NCBI RefSeq assembly: GCF_009650765.1
Contig: NZ_CP045740.1
Location: 4,378,001 to 4,442,000 of the forward strand
Direction: 5' to 3'
DNA length: 64,000 nucleotides
From: Streptomyces sp. SUK 48
Lineage (GTDB): Bacteria > Actinomycetota > Actinomycetes > Streptomycetales > Streptomycetaceae
Every line of letters begins with the position of its first letter. Position 1 is the first letter of the stretch. The translations under genes were made by a program, and so were the position numbers. Shown here in pieces: positions 7,822-15,843 of this stretch. The notes beneath the pieces were generated by a model that did no database searches, was not told the origin of the DNA, and worked only from the letters and a program-made list of their open reading frames with translations.

Positions 7822-9579
7822 TCAGCGCTTGCGGTGCACGGTGTCGGTGGGCCGCTGGATGGCGGGGGGTGTGGTGGTGAGTGGGGTGCGGGTGGTTGTC
7901 GCGTGGCGGGTGCGGGTGGTGGCTGCGCGGGTGCGGGCGGCGGTCTGTTGGGCGGTGGTGTGGCGGAGTCGCCAGGTGAGGACTTCGGCGGGGTGGTCGG
8001 CGCTGTCGAGTTCTCGTTGTTCGGCTGCGGCTGTGAGTGCGTGGCGAGGTGGGGTGCCGGCGGATTCGGCTTGGGCGAGGGTGGTGGCGAGGGCGGGCCA
8101 GGCCGGGTCGGTGAGGATGCGCTGGGCGTGGGCGGGTACGGCTGCCTGGACGACTGCGGCGAGGCGGCGGATCTCGTCCGGTCCGGGGGTGCGGTCGGTG
8201 AGGCGGGCGAGTTCGGGGCGGGCGGTGCGCTGGTAGGCGTTCTGCAGGTGGGCGAGGGCCTGCTGGGCGGCGGCGGCCTGCTGTTCGTGGCCGCGCTGCT
8301 GGTGCCAGTGGTCCAAAGCGATCAGCACGTAGACGGCGATGGCCAGTAGGGAGGCCACCGCGGAGCCGTCCTCGCCGCCCACGGCGCGTATCAGTTCTTT
8401 GCCTGCCTGTCGTAGGGCGTACGCGCTCTGGTGCTCTGCACGGATCGCTGAGCGGTTCGCACGGCCGAACGCGGCTGCTGCGGCATGTAGTTCTGCTCGC
8501 GCTGCCTTCGGGGCGGTGGCGGCGGTGTTGTGGAGCAGTTCGGCGAATGCCGCCGCCTGGGCCTGTACCCGCCGGTCGAACGCTTCCAGGTCCTGCCCGC
8601 CTTCTGGGCCGAGGAGGAAGGCGTGGGTGCTGCGCAGTTCGGATTCGGCGCGTCGCCACGCGTCGCTCTTCGTGCCCCGAGCACGGGCGCGGACGGTGGC
8701 CGTGACTGCAGTGTCGGTGGGGGCTGGGGCGAAGCGTTCACGCAGGCGGTTGAGGGACAGGTCGGGGGCGAGGCTGGAGCCGGCGTAGTAGACCGGTTCG
8801 TTCCTGGCGTCGGTGCCGCCGGGGGCGGCGAGGCTGTAGCCGGTGGTGTCACCGGTCTCGGGGCCGAGCCGTTTCTGGACCTTGATGCCCAGCGCGGTGA
8901 GTACCGCGAAGTACTCGTGTTCGTCACGCGCGGCTGCTGCTGCGGCGTAGGCGTGCTCGCGCAGCCACTGCCGGCTGGTCGTCTTGCGGCCCTGACGCTC
9001 GGCCTTGGCCACCTCGGCACCGGTGGGCGTCTTGGGTGCGGTGCCGTCACCGGACCTCAGCCGGCGCAGTCCGAGTTCGACTTCGATCTTGCGGCATTCG
9101 GCCTGGGCGCGCTGGCCGTCGCGTTTGTTGCGGGGACGGCGGCCGTCCTCGCGGACGCTGGTGGCCATGATGTGGATGTGGTCCTCGGCGTGGCGTACCG
9201 CGATCCACCGGCAGCCGGAGTCGTCGCCGTGCGGGGCGATCCCGGTGGCGTGGACGACGCGGCGCGCGACCTCGGCCCATTCGGCGTCGGTGAGGTAGCG
9301 GTCGCCGGGGGCTGTGCGGACGGGGCAGTGCCACACGTGCTGCGGCACGTTCTTCCCGGTGCGCTGTCGGCGCAGTTCGACAGGCTGGTCGAGGTAGCGG
9401 GCGAGTTCGGTGAGCGCGTCCTGGTGCTCTTCCAGCCGGACGCGGCCGGGATCGGTGATTCCGGGCATGGCGAAGGCGGCGACGATGTGCGGGTCGGTGT
9501 GCTCGTCGCGGCGTCCCGGTCCGAAAAGGTAGGAGAGCAGGCCGCGCGTGCGGTCCCCGGTGGAGACATCAGGCACCAC
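7822..9579 (-). CDS. MobA-type relaxase
   Basis: About 585 aa. The protein would nick oriT and lead single-strand DNA transfer of the mobile element. The N-terminus (VPDVSTGDRTRGLLSYLFGP) is typical of actinobacterial relaxases, and the metal-binding HIHIMAT at about residue 136 is motif III. A likely catalytic Tyr lies in LLSYLFG near residue 16. The C-terminal half is Ala-rich and helical, then Thr/Arg-rich. The frame extends to TTG 9600; I chose GTG 9579 because it matches family starts and overlaps the mobC stop by only 11 bp. Translation is probably coupled to mobC. Confidence 0.8.
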   Translation of the reverse strand: MVPDVSTGDRTRGLLSYLFGPGRRDEHTDPHIVAAFAMPGITDPGRVRLEEHQDALTELARYLDQPVELRRQRTGKNVPQHVWHCPVRTAPGDRYLTDAEWAEVARRVVHATGIAPHGDDSGCRWIAVRHAEDHIHIMATSVREDGRRPRNKRDGQRAQAECRKIEVELGLRRLRSGDGTAPKTPTGAEVAKAERQGRKTTSRQWLREHAYAAAAAARDEHEYFAVLTALGIKVQKRLGPETGDTTGYSLAAPGGTDARNEPVYYAGSSLAPDLSLNRLRERFAPAPTDTAVTATVRARARGTKSDAWRRAESELRSTHAFLLGPEGGQDLEAFDRRVQAQAAAFAELLHNTAATAPKAARAELHAAAAAFGRANRSAIRAEHQSAYALRQAGKELIRAVGGEDGSAVASLLAIAVYVLIALDHWHQQRGHEQQAAAAQQALAHLQNAYQRTARPELARLTDRTPGPDEIRRLAAVVQAAVPAHAQRILTDPAWPALATTLAQAESAGTPPRHALTAAAEQRELDSADHPAEVLTWRLRHTTAQQTAARTRAATTRTRHATTTRTPLTTTPPAIQRPTDTVHRKR

Positions 9580-10396
9580 GGCGGCCACCACCGTCCACAA
9601 CCTGCTCCAGCGCGCGACGCGCCAGCCGCGCGGTCTCGTGCAGTTCGTCGAGGACCTGTTCGGCGCGGTCGGGGAGGTCGCCGGTGTGGATCGCGCGGAC
9701 GATCTGGTTGAGGTTCGTACCGATCCGGTGGAACTCCCGCAGCAGCCTTCCGGACAGGACCATCAGGTCTTGCGTCGCCTGCGGGGAGGGCAGGGCGGGG
9801 ATGGCGGCGGGGCGCTGGTCGGGCAGGTAGGCGTGGGCGAACGTGAGTGCCGCGTCCATCAGGTAGGCCGAGCGGGAGCGCTTCGCCTCGCGTGCGGCGC
9901 GGTCGATGAAGTCGCGCTCCGCCGGTTCCGCCGAGCACGTCAACTGCACGTTCCGTTTGATCCCGGAGCGGGGCCGGTACAGCACGTCGCTCAGCCGCCG
10001 CCGGCGCTCGGAGCCGGGAGCGGCGTCGGTGTCGGCAGGGGCGGGGATGTCGTAGGCGGCGATACCGCGGTGCGCGAACGCGTCAGCGGTGACGGTTGGT
10101 GCGAAGTGCGCGACAGCGTCGGCAGCGGTGGGCTGGTCTTGGTCCTGGTGGAGGTCGCGCTCGGCCTCCACCTTCCCCTGCTCCGAGCCCCGCTGGGCAC
10201 GGGCCTGGTCCGCCCCCGCCGGGGCGGGTCCGAGCGCGAAGTCCGCATCGCCCCCGGCGATGTGGACTTCGCCCCAGCTCGCTCCGCTGTTGACGGTGGT
10301 GCTCTCCGTCGTGTCGCGACGGTGCGAGGGCGCAGTCTGCGGGAGCTGTGCGGGGTGCGTGCGGCGGCCTTTGCGGGAGAACGGGTTGCGGTTCAT
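9569..10396 (-). CDS. MobC-like relaxosome accessory protein
   Basis: A 275-aa protein. The last roughly 110 residues carry the MobC signature: a ribbon-helix-helix-like opening (KRNVQLTCSAEPAERDFI) and RIGTNLNQIVRAIHTGD at about 230-246, equivalent to the conserved 'NLNQ' motif. The first 130 residues are low-complexity, acidic and probably disordered, and longer than in most MobC proteins. It would bind oriT DNA and assist the relaxase, whose start overlaps its stop. The 154-bp space upstream (10397-10550) is the most likely place for oriT by analogy, but no nic motif was identified. Confidence 0.75.
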   Translation of the reverse strand: MNRNPFSRKGRRTHPAQLPQTAPSHRRDTTESTTVNSGASWGEVHIAGGDADFALGPAPAGADQARAQRGSEQGKVEAERDLHQDQDQPTAADAVAHFAPTVTADAFAHRGIAAYDIPAPADTDAAPGSERRRRLSDVLYRPRSGIKRNVQLTCSAEPAERDFIDRAAREAKRSRSAYLMDAALTFAHAYLPDQRPAAIPALPSPQATQDLMVLSGRLLREFHRIGTNLNQIVRAIHTGDLPDRAEQVLDELHETARLARRALEQVVDGGGRRGA

Positions 10397-10550
10397 GGGC
10401 GGTGGGTGCTCCAGTGCTGGATCGGGCGCGCTATCGGCCGGGAGGTGACTGTGTTGCTGAGCGACGGTTCGGCCTAGTCGGACGTCTCGTGTGGTTGTGG
10501 GGAAGGAGTGCCGCCCGGAACCGGTCCGGGCAGCGCCGCGCCGCGACGGG

Positions 10551-11513
10551 TCATCCGATGGGGTGCGGGCGGGCTTCGGTTCCCTGGCGCACCAGTGCCA
10601 TGGCTTCGGCGAGCCGATCGGTGCCGGCGCCGAGTCCGGCGTCGGTGACGGCCTTGCGGGCGCTGTCGCGGGTCAGTCCGGAATTCCCCGGGTGAGCGGT
10701 GCTGATGATGCTGGCCAGCTCGGCGATGGAGGCGATCGCGGGGCGTCCCCCAGGGCTCGTCTCCGGAGCCTGTCCGGAACTCTCGTGAGGGTTCGGGCCT
10801 GCGGGTTCACGCTCCTCTTCGGGCCCGTCGACGGTGCTGTCAGGAACGCTGTCGCGGCCTTGCCCGGAGCCGGAGCCGGGTGCGTCCGTCGAGGGCGAGG
10901 GCTCGGTTTCGGCGGCCCGGGTGGCGGTAGTCGGCTGCTGGGGCGGTGCCGTAGCGGGCCGGACTGCGACGGCGGTGTACGGAACTTCGGCGGCCAGCGT
11001 GCCCAGGGCTTGCGTACCGTCCTGAACTTCGGAAGGAGTTGCGGTCACCGGCGTCCGGGCGGCGGTGATCCCGCCGTAGCGGGTGATCAGAATGTGCAGG
11101 TGGGTCGCTCCGGCCAGGGCGAGCGGTGCGATGGCAGACAGCACGGTGACGGTGCCGTCGCCCAGGTGGAGTGTGACCGCGCCGGGCCGGTTCAGGTCGA
11201 GAGCGTGAAGCCCGTTGGCCCAGATGCTGGCGGCGGTCGCCGTGATGAACAGCGTCCACGCGTACAGCCGTGCGGGCATCGGCGCTTCGCGCAGGACGAG
11301 CAGGGCGCGGACGCCGTAGGCGATGAACCCGTCGATCACCACGGGGAAGAGGTAGGTCAGTTGGTGGCGGACGTGGACGGCGGTGGCCATCTGCCGCAGC
11401 GCGTCGTAGGAGAGCGCGCATCCGGCGATGCCGAGCAGGACGATGGCGAACCGGTCCCACCAGGTGGCGCGGTGGCGGCTGGTGGGCGTGGCAGGTATGG
11501 CGGTGTCGGGCAT
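10551..11513 (-). CDS. DUF2637 (SpdB-like) membrane protein
   Basis: A 320-aa protein. Four hydrophobic segments occupy the N-terminal half (about residues 20-40, 55-75, 85-105 and 125-145). GCALSYDALRQMA followed by LTYLFPVVIDGFIAYGV is the DUF2637 signature found in Streptomyces plasmid-spread and element proteins. The C-terminal half is a Pro/Thr/Ala-rich cytoplasmic tail ending in a helical segment (ARKAVTDAGLGAGTDRLAEA) that may be a small DNA-binding or winged-helix-like module. It lies upstream of mobC in the same direction. A role in intramycelial spread of the element is inferred. Confidence 0.75.
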   Translation of the reverse strand: MPDTAIPATPTSRHRATWWDRFAIVLLGIAGCALSYDALRQMATAVHVRHQLTYLFPVVIDGFIAYGVRALLVLREAPMPARLYAWTLFITATAASIWANGLHALDLNRPGAVTLHLGDGTVTVLSAIAPLALAGATHLHILITRYGGITAARTPVTATPSEVQDGTQALGTLAAEVPYTAVAVRPATAPPQQPTTATRAAETEPSPSTDAPGSGSGQGRDSVPDSTVDGPEEEREPAGPNPHESSGQAPETSPGGRPAIASIAELASIISTAHPGNSGLTRDSARKAVTDAGLGAGTDRLAEAMALVRQGTEARPHPIG

Positions 11514-11929
11514 GGGTGTGGCCCCCTCGGGGTGCGGTTCTGGGTGGGGGTGAGTGGTGATCCGTCTTGGCCGTCTTGCCGTTGACGGTGCAGGTCAGGG
11601 GCGGGACGGCAGGCGTGCGGCACGGTGTCTCAGCGCCGTCCGGGACGCGTCCTGCCGTACGGCGTCGGCTCGGCGGCCGTGGTCGCACTAGTTGGCTCGA
11701 CAGGAGTGCCGGTGCCGTCGGCTCGGGGCCCGGGACGGATGCCTATCCGTCTTGGGACACTGTGCCGTCTTGCCCGGATCGGCTTTGACCTGCGCTTATA
11801 CGGCTGGGACGGCAGGGACGGCACGAGACGGATATGGACCGTGGCTGTCCTTCGGCGGCGTCCGTGCCCGTAGCGGGGTGACCGGCGCGGGTGCCGCCGT
11901 CGAGCGGTCGGCGGCGGCACCCACGCGGG
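11514..11929. repeat. Gene-free stretch with repeated CCGTCTTG octamers
   Basis: This 416-bp region between two leftward element genes holds four copies of CCGTCTTG at 11562, 11571, 11747 and 11765. A downstream inverted partner (GACGGCAC-GAGACGGATA, about 11815-11834) is complementary to the parts TATCCGTCT (11744) and GTGCCGTC (11762). The arrangement resembles iterons or transfer-protein sites in integrative elements. No credible gene is present. Confidence 0.5.
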
Positions 11930-13132
11930 TCAGTCGGTCCGCGCGTCTCTGGCGTCGTCAGGGCCGGTCTCGGGGTGGACGGACGGGCAGTAGCGCTTCC
12001 AGGCGTCGGCGAACTTCGCGCGGGTGTAGCCCTTGAGCTGGGTGCCGTCGGGCATGCGGACGTTGCCGGAGCGGATGCCGTACTCGCGCAGCAGCCCGGA
12101 GAGGGCGCGCGGGTTGAGCCCGCCGCGCCCGGCCTCAGCCCAGGGGGCTTCGGGGTCGGAGTTGAGGCGGTAGAGCAGGGCGTCGGTGGAGACGCTCTCG
12201 GGGTCGCCAGCGGAGGCGAAGGCGCGGCGGATGTCGGCGAGGATGCGGGCATTGGAGGGGTTGTCCTCCTCGGCCTGGACCTCGGCGGTGACCATCTGCG
12301 TGCATGCGGTGCGGGCGCGCTCGGGCCAGGTGCCGCCTGCGAGGTCGGCGACGATCACCAGAGGCTCCCAGGTGTCGGCCGCCCGGTCCTCGACGGGCAT
12401 CCCCGGCTCCAGATGGAGGGCCTGCTGGCTCACCGAGGCGGCCCAGCGCGCGAGACGGGCCCGCAGTTCGTGCAGGCTGGGACTGTCGCGGCGGGTCCGG
12501 TACGGGCTCACCCGCTCGCCCTCTGCGCGGCGGCGCATCCGGATCACGACGGACCGGTCCATGATCGTGTCGGGCAGATCGCCGATACCGGCGAGCGCCG
12601 CCATGGCGAAGGTCGCGAAGGAGTGGGGTGTGTGCTCCTTGCCGACCACTCGCAGTACCGGTCGGCCGCGCTGATGCCCGGCGTTGAGCAGACCGCGCAT
12701 CTCCTCGTTCTTCTCGGCGACCTTGGGGCTGCCGAAGATGGTGTCGGCTTCGTCCACGAGGAGGGTCGGCGGCTCGTCTGAGATCGAGCGGAAGATGGCC
12801 GCTGCCGTGGAGTTCACGGTGATGACGGGCTTGTGGACCGTCTCGGTGAGCAGGTCGAGCAGGCGGGACTTCCCGCACCGCTTCGCCGGGCCGACCACAG
12901 CCAGACGTGGGGCGTGCTGCCACACCTGCTGGAGGTGAGTGGCCGCGATCCACAGCACGGTTGCGTCCAGTGCCTGCTCGCACGGGAGGACCACGAAGCG
13001 GGCGAGGGCGGTGCGCAGCTCGTCCAGCAGCGCGGCGCCGTCCGGCTGCCCACGGTCCGGTGACGGGGTGCCGGTCGGAAGGGATGCCGCAGGGGCGGCG
13101 GGGGCGGTACTCTCGTTCACGGAGATCCTCAC
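11930..13132 (-). CDS. DUF3631 P-loop ATPase of the mobile element
   Basis: A 400-aa protein. LAVVGPAKRCGKSRLLDLL at about residues 79-97 is a Walker A (GxxxxGKS) and PTLLVDEADTIFG at about 122-134 is Walker B; the C-terminal 150 residues match DUF3631 proteins, common in actinobacterial integrative elements and usually annotated as replicative-helicase or primase-associated. GTG 13132 follows GGAG by seven bases. It may replace a classical Rep protein here, since I see no RepSA- or primase-polymerase-like gene; that is inference. C-terminal residues PETGPDDARDARTD are acidic. Confidence 0.7.
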   Translation of the reverse strand: MRISVNESTAPAAPAASLPTGTPSPDRGQPDGAALLDELRTALARFVVLPCEQALDATVLWIAATHLQQVWQHAPRLAVVGPAKRCGKSRLLDLLTETVHKPVITVNSTAAAIFRSISDEPPTLLVDEADTIFGSPKVAEKNEEMRGLLNAGHQRGRPVLRVVGKEHTPHSFATFAMAALAGIGDLPDTIMDRSVVIRMRRRAEGERVSPYRTRRDSPSLHELRARLARWAASVSQQALHLEPGMPVEDRAADTWEPLVIVADLAGGTWPERARTACTQMVTAEVQAEEDNPSNARILADIRRAFASAGDPESVSTDALLYRLNSDPEAPWAEAGRGGLNPRALSGLLREYGIRSGNVRMPDGTQLKGYTRAKFADAWKRYCPSVHPETGPDDARDARTD

Positions 13133-13509
13133 TCGGCGGCTCCGGGGGGCAACCCGGTCCGCCGTGGTCGACTGTCCTGGGATGGGCGGTGGCGAGGTTT
13201 CCTGCAGCCCCCGGTGTTCGTAGCGCCGGGGGTTTTCGCGTTCCTCGGGGCACCTAGGTGTTTCAACCTCGGTGCGGTTCGCTAGTAGATGCCCTCATGG
13301 CATAAGTGTGCACGAGCGCCCGCCCGTAGTCAACCTTCCAGTGAATCGATAATCCAACCCCTACGGGAATGCTCGCTGCTCAAGTCCATAGTGACGCGTG
13401 CCACATGCGGGGTTAATCTCTTGCGGGTTGGGGTATCCATGCTGGTAGGTTTTAAGGGTGGAGGTGTGGCGCCCTCCGTCGACCGAGAAAGAGGAGGGAG
13501 GTGAAAGAA
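13133..13509. promoter_or_regulatory. Divergent control region ahead of the XRE regulator
   Basis: This 377-bp stretch separates the leftward ATPase gene from the rightward XRE gene. It holds a stem CCCCCGG (13208-13214)/CCGGGGG (13226-13232) followed by TTTT, and is locally AT-richer from 13290 to 13460. TTGCGG near 13421 with TAGGTT about 19 bp downstream is a weak promoter candidate. GGAGGGAG at 13493-13500 is the ribosome binding site. No gene is seen. Confidence 0.45.
13209..13224 (+). repeat. 16-bp repeat, copy 1 of an inverted pair
   Basis: CCCCGGTGTTCGTAGC here is repeated in inverse orientation at 14086-14101, so the two copies bracket the XRE regulator gene. Each copy sits inside a local hairpin with the loop centred on the TTCGTAG / CTACGAA core. 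Confidence 0.8.
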
Positions 13510-14016
13510 GTGGAAGATGCCAAGCCGCAGCGCTGGGCTCCGCCCGAAGGGGAAGCCCTGGTGGCGCACAACCTGAAGGTCCTACGCATGACGGCCCGCC
13601 TGTCCCAGGAGGACATGGCGGAGCGCATGCGCCGCCTGGGCTTCAAGATGCACCAGACCCAGATCGCCAAGATCGAGAACGGTGGTCGGAGCATCAGCCT
13701 CAACGAGGCCCTGGGCTTCGCCAAGGCTCTCGGCGTCCCTGCTGATCACTTCCTGCTCGAAGCCGTCGCGGGCCTCGACGATCCTCACTGGGAGCTGCAG
13801 GAAGCGGCCTTCGACATTCAGAAGGCCGAACAGGAGCACCGGGTCGCCCAAGATCTCGCCGTTGCCGCGAAGAACAGACTTGAGGCGGCCGAGGCCCGGT
13901 ACGACGAGATCGCCGACCGCCTCGGCATCGAGCCAGACCCGGGGAGCCTCTCGTTCTATCCGGCTCCGAACTCGCCCGGCGATCCGCTCCGCAGCGGTTC
14001 CGCCGACGACGAGTAA
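13510..14016 (+). CDS. XRE-family regulator of the mobile element
   Basis: A 168-aa protein. The HTH spans about residues 18-75 (LSQEDMAERMRRLGF and QTQIAKIENGGRSIS), followed by a charged coiled-coil-like helix (about 95-140) and a short acidic tail. An in-frame GTG at 13501 abuts the Shine-Dalgarno GGAGGGAG, so GTG 13510 with nine bases of spacing is the better start. It probably controls excision and transfer genes in both directions: the ATPase and mob genes read leftward, xis and int rightward. A hairpin ATGGGCT(14048)/AGCCCAT(14061) downstream looks like its terminator. Confidence 0.75.
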   Translation: MEDAKPQRWAPPEGEALVAHNLKVLRMTARLSQEDMAERMRRLGFKMHQTQIAKIENGGRSISLNEALGFAKALGVPADHFLLEAVAGLDDPHWELQEAAFDIQKAEQEHRVAQDLAVAAKNRLEAAEARYDEIADRLGIEPDPGSLSFYPAPNSPGDPLRSGSADDE

Positions 14017-14047
14017 CCGCTCGGCGGATATCTCCTCAGGCGCCTGA

Positions 14048-14067
14048 ATGGGCTCTTCGAAGCCCAT
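14048..14067 (+). terminator. Hairpin after the XRE regulator
   Basis: ATGGGCT at 14048-14054 pairs with AGCCCAT at 14061-14067 around CTTCGA. There is no U-tract, so it is a weak terminator call. Confidence 0.4.
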
Positions 14068-14085
14068 CCACCGCCATCCCTCGGT

Positions 14086-14101
14086 GCTACGAACACCGGG
14101 G
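14086..14101 (-). repeat. 16-bp repeat, copy 2 of the inverted pair
   Basis: The reverse complement of the 13209-13224 sequence. Here CGGTG (14082-14086) and CACCG (14094-14098) form a hairpin with loop CTACGAA about 95 bp ahead of the excisionase start. Confidence 0.8.
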
Positions 14102-14192
14102 TTCACCAGCGCGGACACCGATCCAAGCCCACCGCCCATCCCGGACAGTCCAGCGGTCACGTTGCCCCGTGACCACCGAAAGGCGATCCCGC

Positions 14193-14498
14193 ATGCCCAC
14201 CACCCTGCCCCCGCTCACCCGCATCGCCGACGCCCTCGGCGTCCCCGAGCAGCGGCTCCGCACTCTGGTGCTGGAACACACGGCACCCACCCCTGACGCG
14301 ACCCTCGCCGCGCTCACCGTCGAGGAGGCCGCCCGCCGCCTCGGCGTCGGCCGCACCACCATGTACGCGCTCATCGCCTCCGGCGAGGTCCAGTCCGTCC
14401 GCATCGGCCGCCTGCGCCGAGTGTCTGCCGATGCCCTGGCCGTCTACCTCGCCGACTGCTCCCAGGCTCCCGCCCCGACCGTCGCCCTCGCGGCCTGA
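14193..14498 (+). CDS. xis: Excisionase / MerR-type DNA-binding protein
   Basis: A 101-aa protein. LTVEEAARRLGVGRTTMYAL (about residues 44-63) followed by IASGEVQSVRIGRLRRV is the winged-HTH 'excisionase family' domain. The upstream GTG 14169 is in frame, but ATG 14193 has GAAAGG eight bases before it and gives the usual length. Only 11 bp separate it from the integrase, an operon arrangement typical of actinobacterial integrative elements. It would bend DNA at the att sites and bias the integrase to excision. Confidence 0.8.
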   Translation: MPTTLPPLTRIADALGVPEQRLRTLVLEHTAPTPDATLAALTVEEAARRLGVGRTTMYALIASGEVQSVRIGRLRRVSADALAVYLADCSQAPAPTVALAA

Positions 14499-14509
14499 AG
14501 GGGGCGGAC

Positions 14510-15745
14510 ATGGCCAACTCCCGCCAGCCCAACGGCGCCTCCTCGATCTTCCTCGGCAGGGACGGCAAGTGGCACGGCTACGTGACCGTCGGCGTCAAGG
14601 ACGACGGCAAACCCGACCGGCGCCACGTCAAGCGCAAGACCCGTGCCGACGCCACCAAGGCGGTCCGCGAACTGGAACGCAAGCGCGACTCCGGCACCGT
14701 CGGCAAGGCCGGGCAGACCTGGACCGTCACGACCTGGCTGACCCACTGGGTCGAGAACATCGCCGCACCACACGTGGGCGAGAACACCATCGACGGCTAC
14801 CGCGTCGCCGTCTACCACCACCTCATCCCCGGCCTCGGCGCACACCGCCTCCCCAAGCTGGAGCCCGAGCACCTGGAGCGCTTCTACGCCAAGATGCAGA
14901 AGGCCGGCAGCGCCGCCGGTACCGCGCACCAGGTCCACCGCACCGTGCGCACGGCCCTCAACGAGGCGGTGCGCCGAGGTCACCTCACCGTCAACCCCGC
15001 CTCCGTCGCCAAGGCGCCACGCCTGGAGGAGGAAGAGGTCGAGCCCTACACGGTTGAGGAGGTGCAGAAGCTCCTCGACCTGGCCAACAAGAGCCGACAC
15101 CCCGCGCGCTGGGTCATATCCCTGGCACTCGGACTGCGTCAGGGCGAGGTCCTCGGGCTCAAGTGGACGGACGTCGACTTCGAGCTGCGGGTCATGACGG
15201 TCCAGCGCAATCGACTGCGACCTCGGTACGAGCACGGCTGCGGCAACCGCTGCGGGCGCAAGCCCGGCTACTGCCCCCAGAAGGTCAACATCCGACGCGA
15301 GACCAAGGACACCAAGTCCCGCGCCGGACGTCGGCCCATCGGCATCCCCGAACCGCTGGTGCGGCTGCTGCTCCAGCACCGGCGAGAGCAGGAGCGGGAC
15401 CGCCGACTGGCCGGCGACCTCTGGACGGAGAAGGGGTACGTCTTCGCCTCCCCGACCGGCGAGCCCCTCAACCCGAACACCGACCACCACGAGTGGAAGG
15501 ACCTCCTGAAGGCGGCGGGTCTGCGCACAGGCCGTCTCCACGACGCCCGTCACACGGCGGCGACCGTGCTGCTGATTCTCGGTGTTCCGGACACGGTCGT
15601 TGACGCGATCATGGGCTGGGAACCCGGCAAGTCCGCCCGGATGCGCCGCCGCTACCAGCACCTCACCAACCGGGTGCTCACGGACACGGCCGACAAGATC
15701 AGCGGCCTGCTCTGGCCGCTGCCCGAGGTACCGCCCGTCGTCTGA
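14510..15745 (+). CDS. int: Tyrosine site-specific integrase
   Basis: A 411-aa protein. An N-terminal AP2-like/SAM-like DNA-binding part (to about residue 180) precedes the catalytic domain. LALGLRQGEVLGLKW holds the first catalytic Arg (about 210), RLHDARHTAAT gives the HxxR box (about 345) and MRRRYQHLT the nucleophilic Tyr (about 384). The second box His is replaced by Trp in MGWEPG, a common variant. A Cys-rich insertion (HGCGNRCGRKPGYCP) is visible at about 243-257, typical of Streptomyces integrases of this type. It follows xis and ends before a strong hairpin. Confidence 0.9.
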   Translation: MANSRQPNGASSIFLGRDGKWHGYVTVGVKDDGKPDRRHVKRKTRADATKAVRELERKRDSGTVGKAGQTWTVTTWLTHWVENIAAPHVGENTIDGYRVAVYHHLIPGLGAHRLPKLEPEHLERFYAKMQKAGSAAGTAHQVHRTVRTALNEAVRRGHLTVNPASVAKAPRLEEEEVEPYTVEEVQKLLDLANKSRHPARWVISLALGLRQGEVLGLKWTDVDFELRVMTVQRNRLRPRYEHGCGNRCGRKPGYCPQKVNIRRETKDTKSRAGRRPIGIPEPLVRLLLQHRREQERDRRLAGDLWTEKGYVFASPTGEPLNPNTDHHEWKDLLKAAGLRTGRLHDARHTAATVLLILGVPDTVVDAIMGWEPGKSARMRRRYQHLTNRVLTDTADKISGLLWPLPEVPPVV

Positions 15746-15771
15746 GCGCCGCACACTTCACCAGCGGGGCT

Positions 15772-15803
15772 GTCGGCTCGAATGCGTCTGCATTCGGGCC
15801 GAC
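15772..15803 (+). terminator. Hairpin after the integrase
   Basis: CGAATGC (15779-15785) pairs with GCATTCG (15790-15796) around GTCT, extended by GTCGG (15772-15776) with CCGAC (15799-15803). It lies between convergent genes and could end the int transcript; it might also be part of an att-site arm. Confidence 0.55.
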
Positions 15804-15843
15804 TTGGGTCGGCTCCCTACGAGTCCTCCTTCTAGGTGGGAGG

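Noticed and set aside
10397..10550. oriT nic site
   Set aside because: The position upstream of mobC is right, but I could not identify a specific nic motif or clear inverted repeat, so no oriT feature is called.
13204..13236. Plain rho-independent terminator
   Set aside because: The hairpin with a TTTT tail is real, but no plus-strand gene lies upstream to terminate, and its core is repeated at 14086; a regulatory role is more likely.
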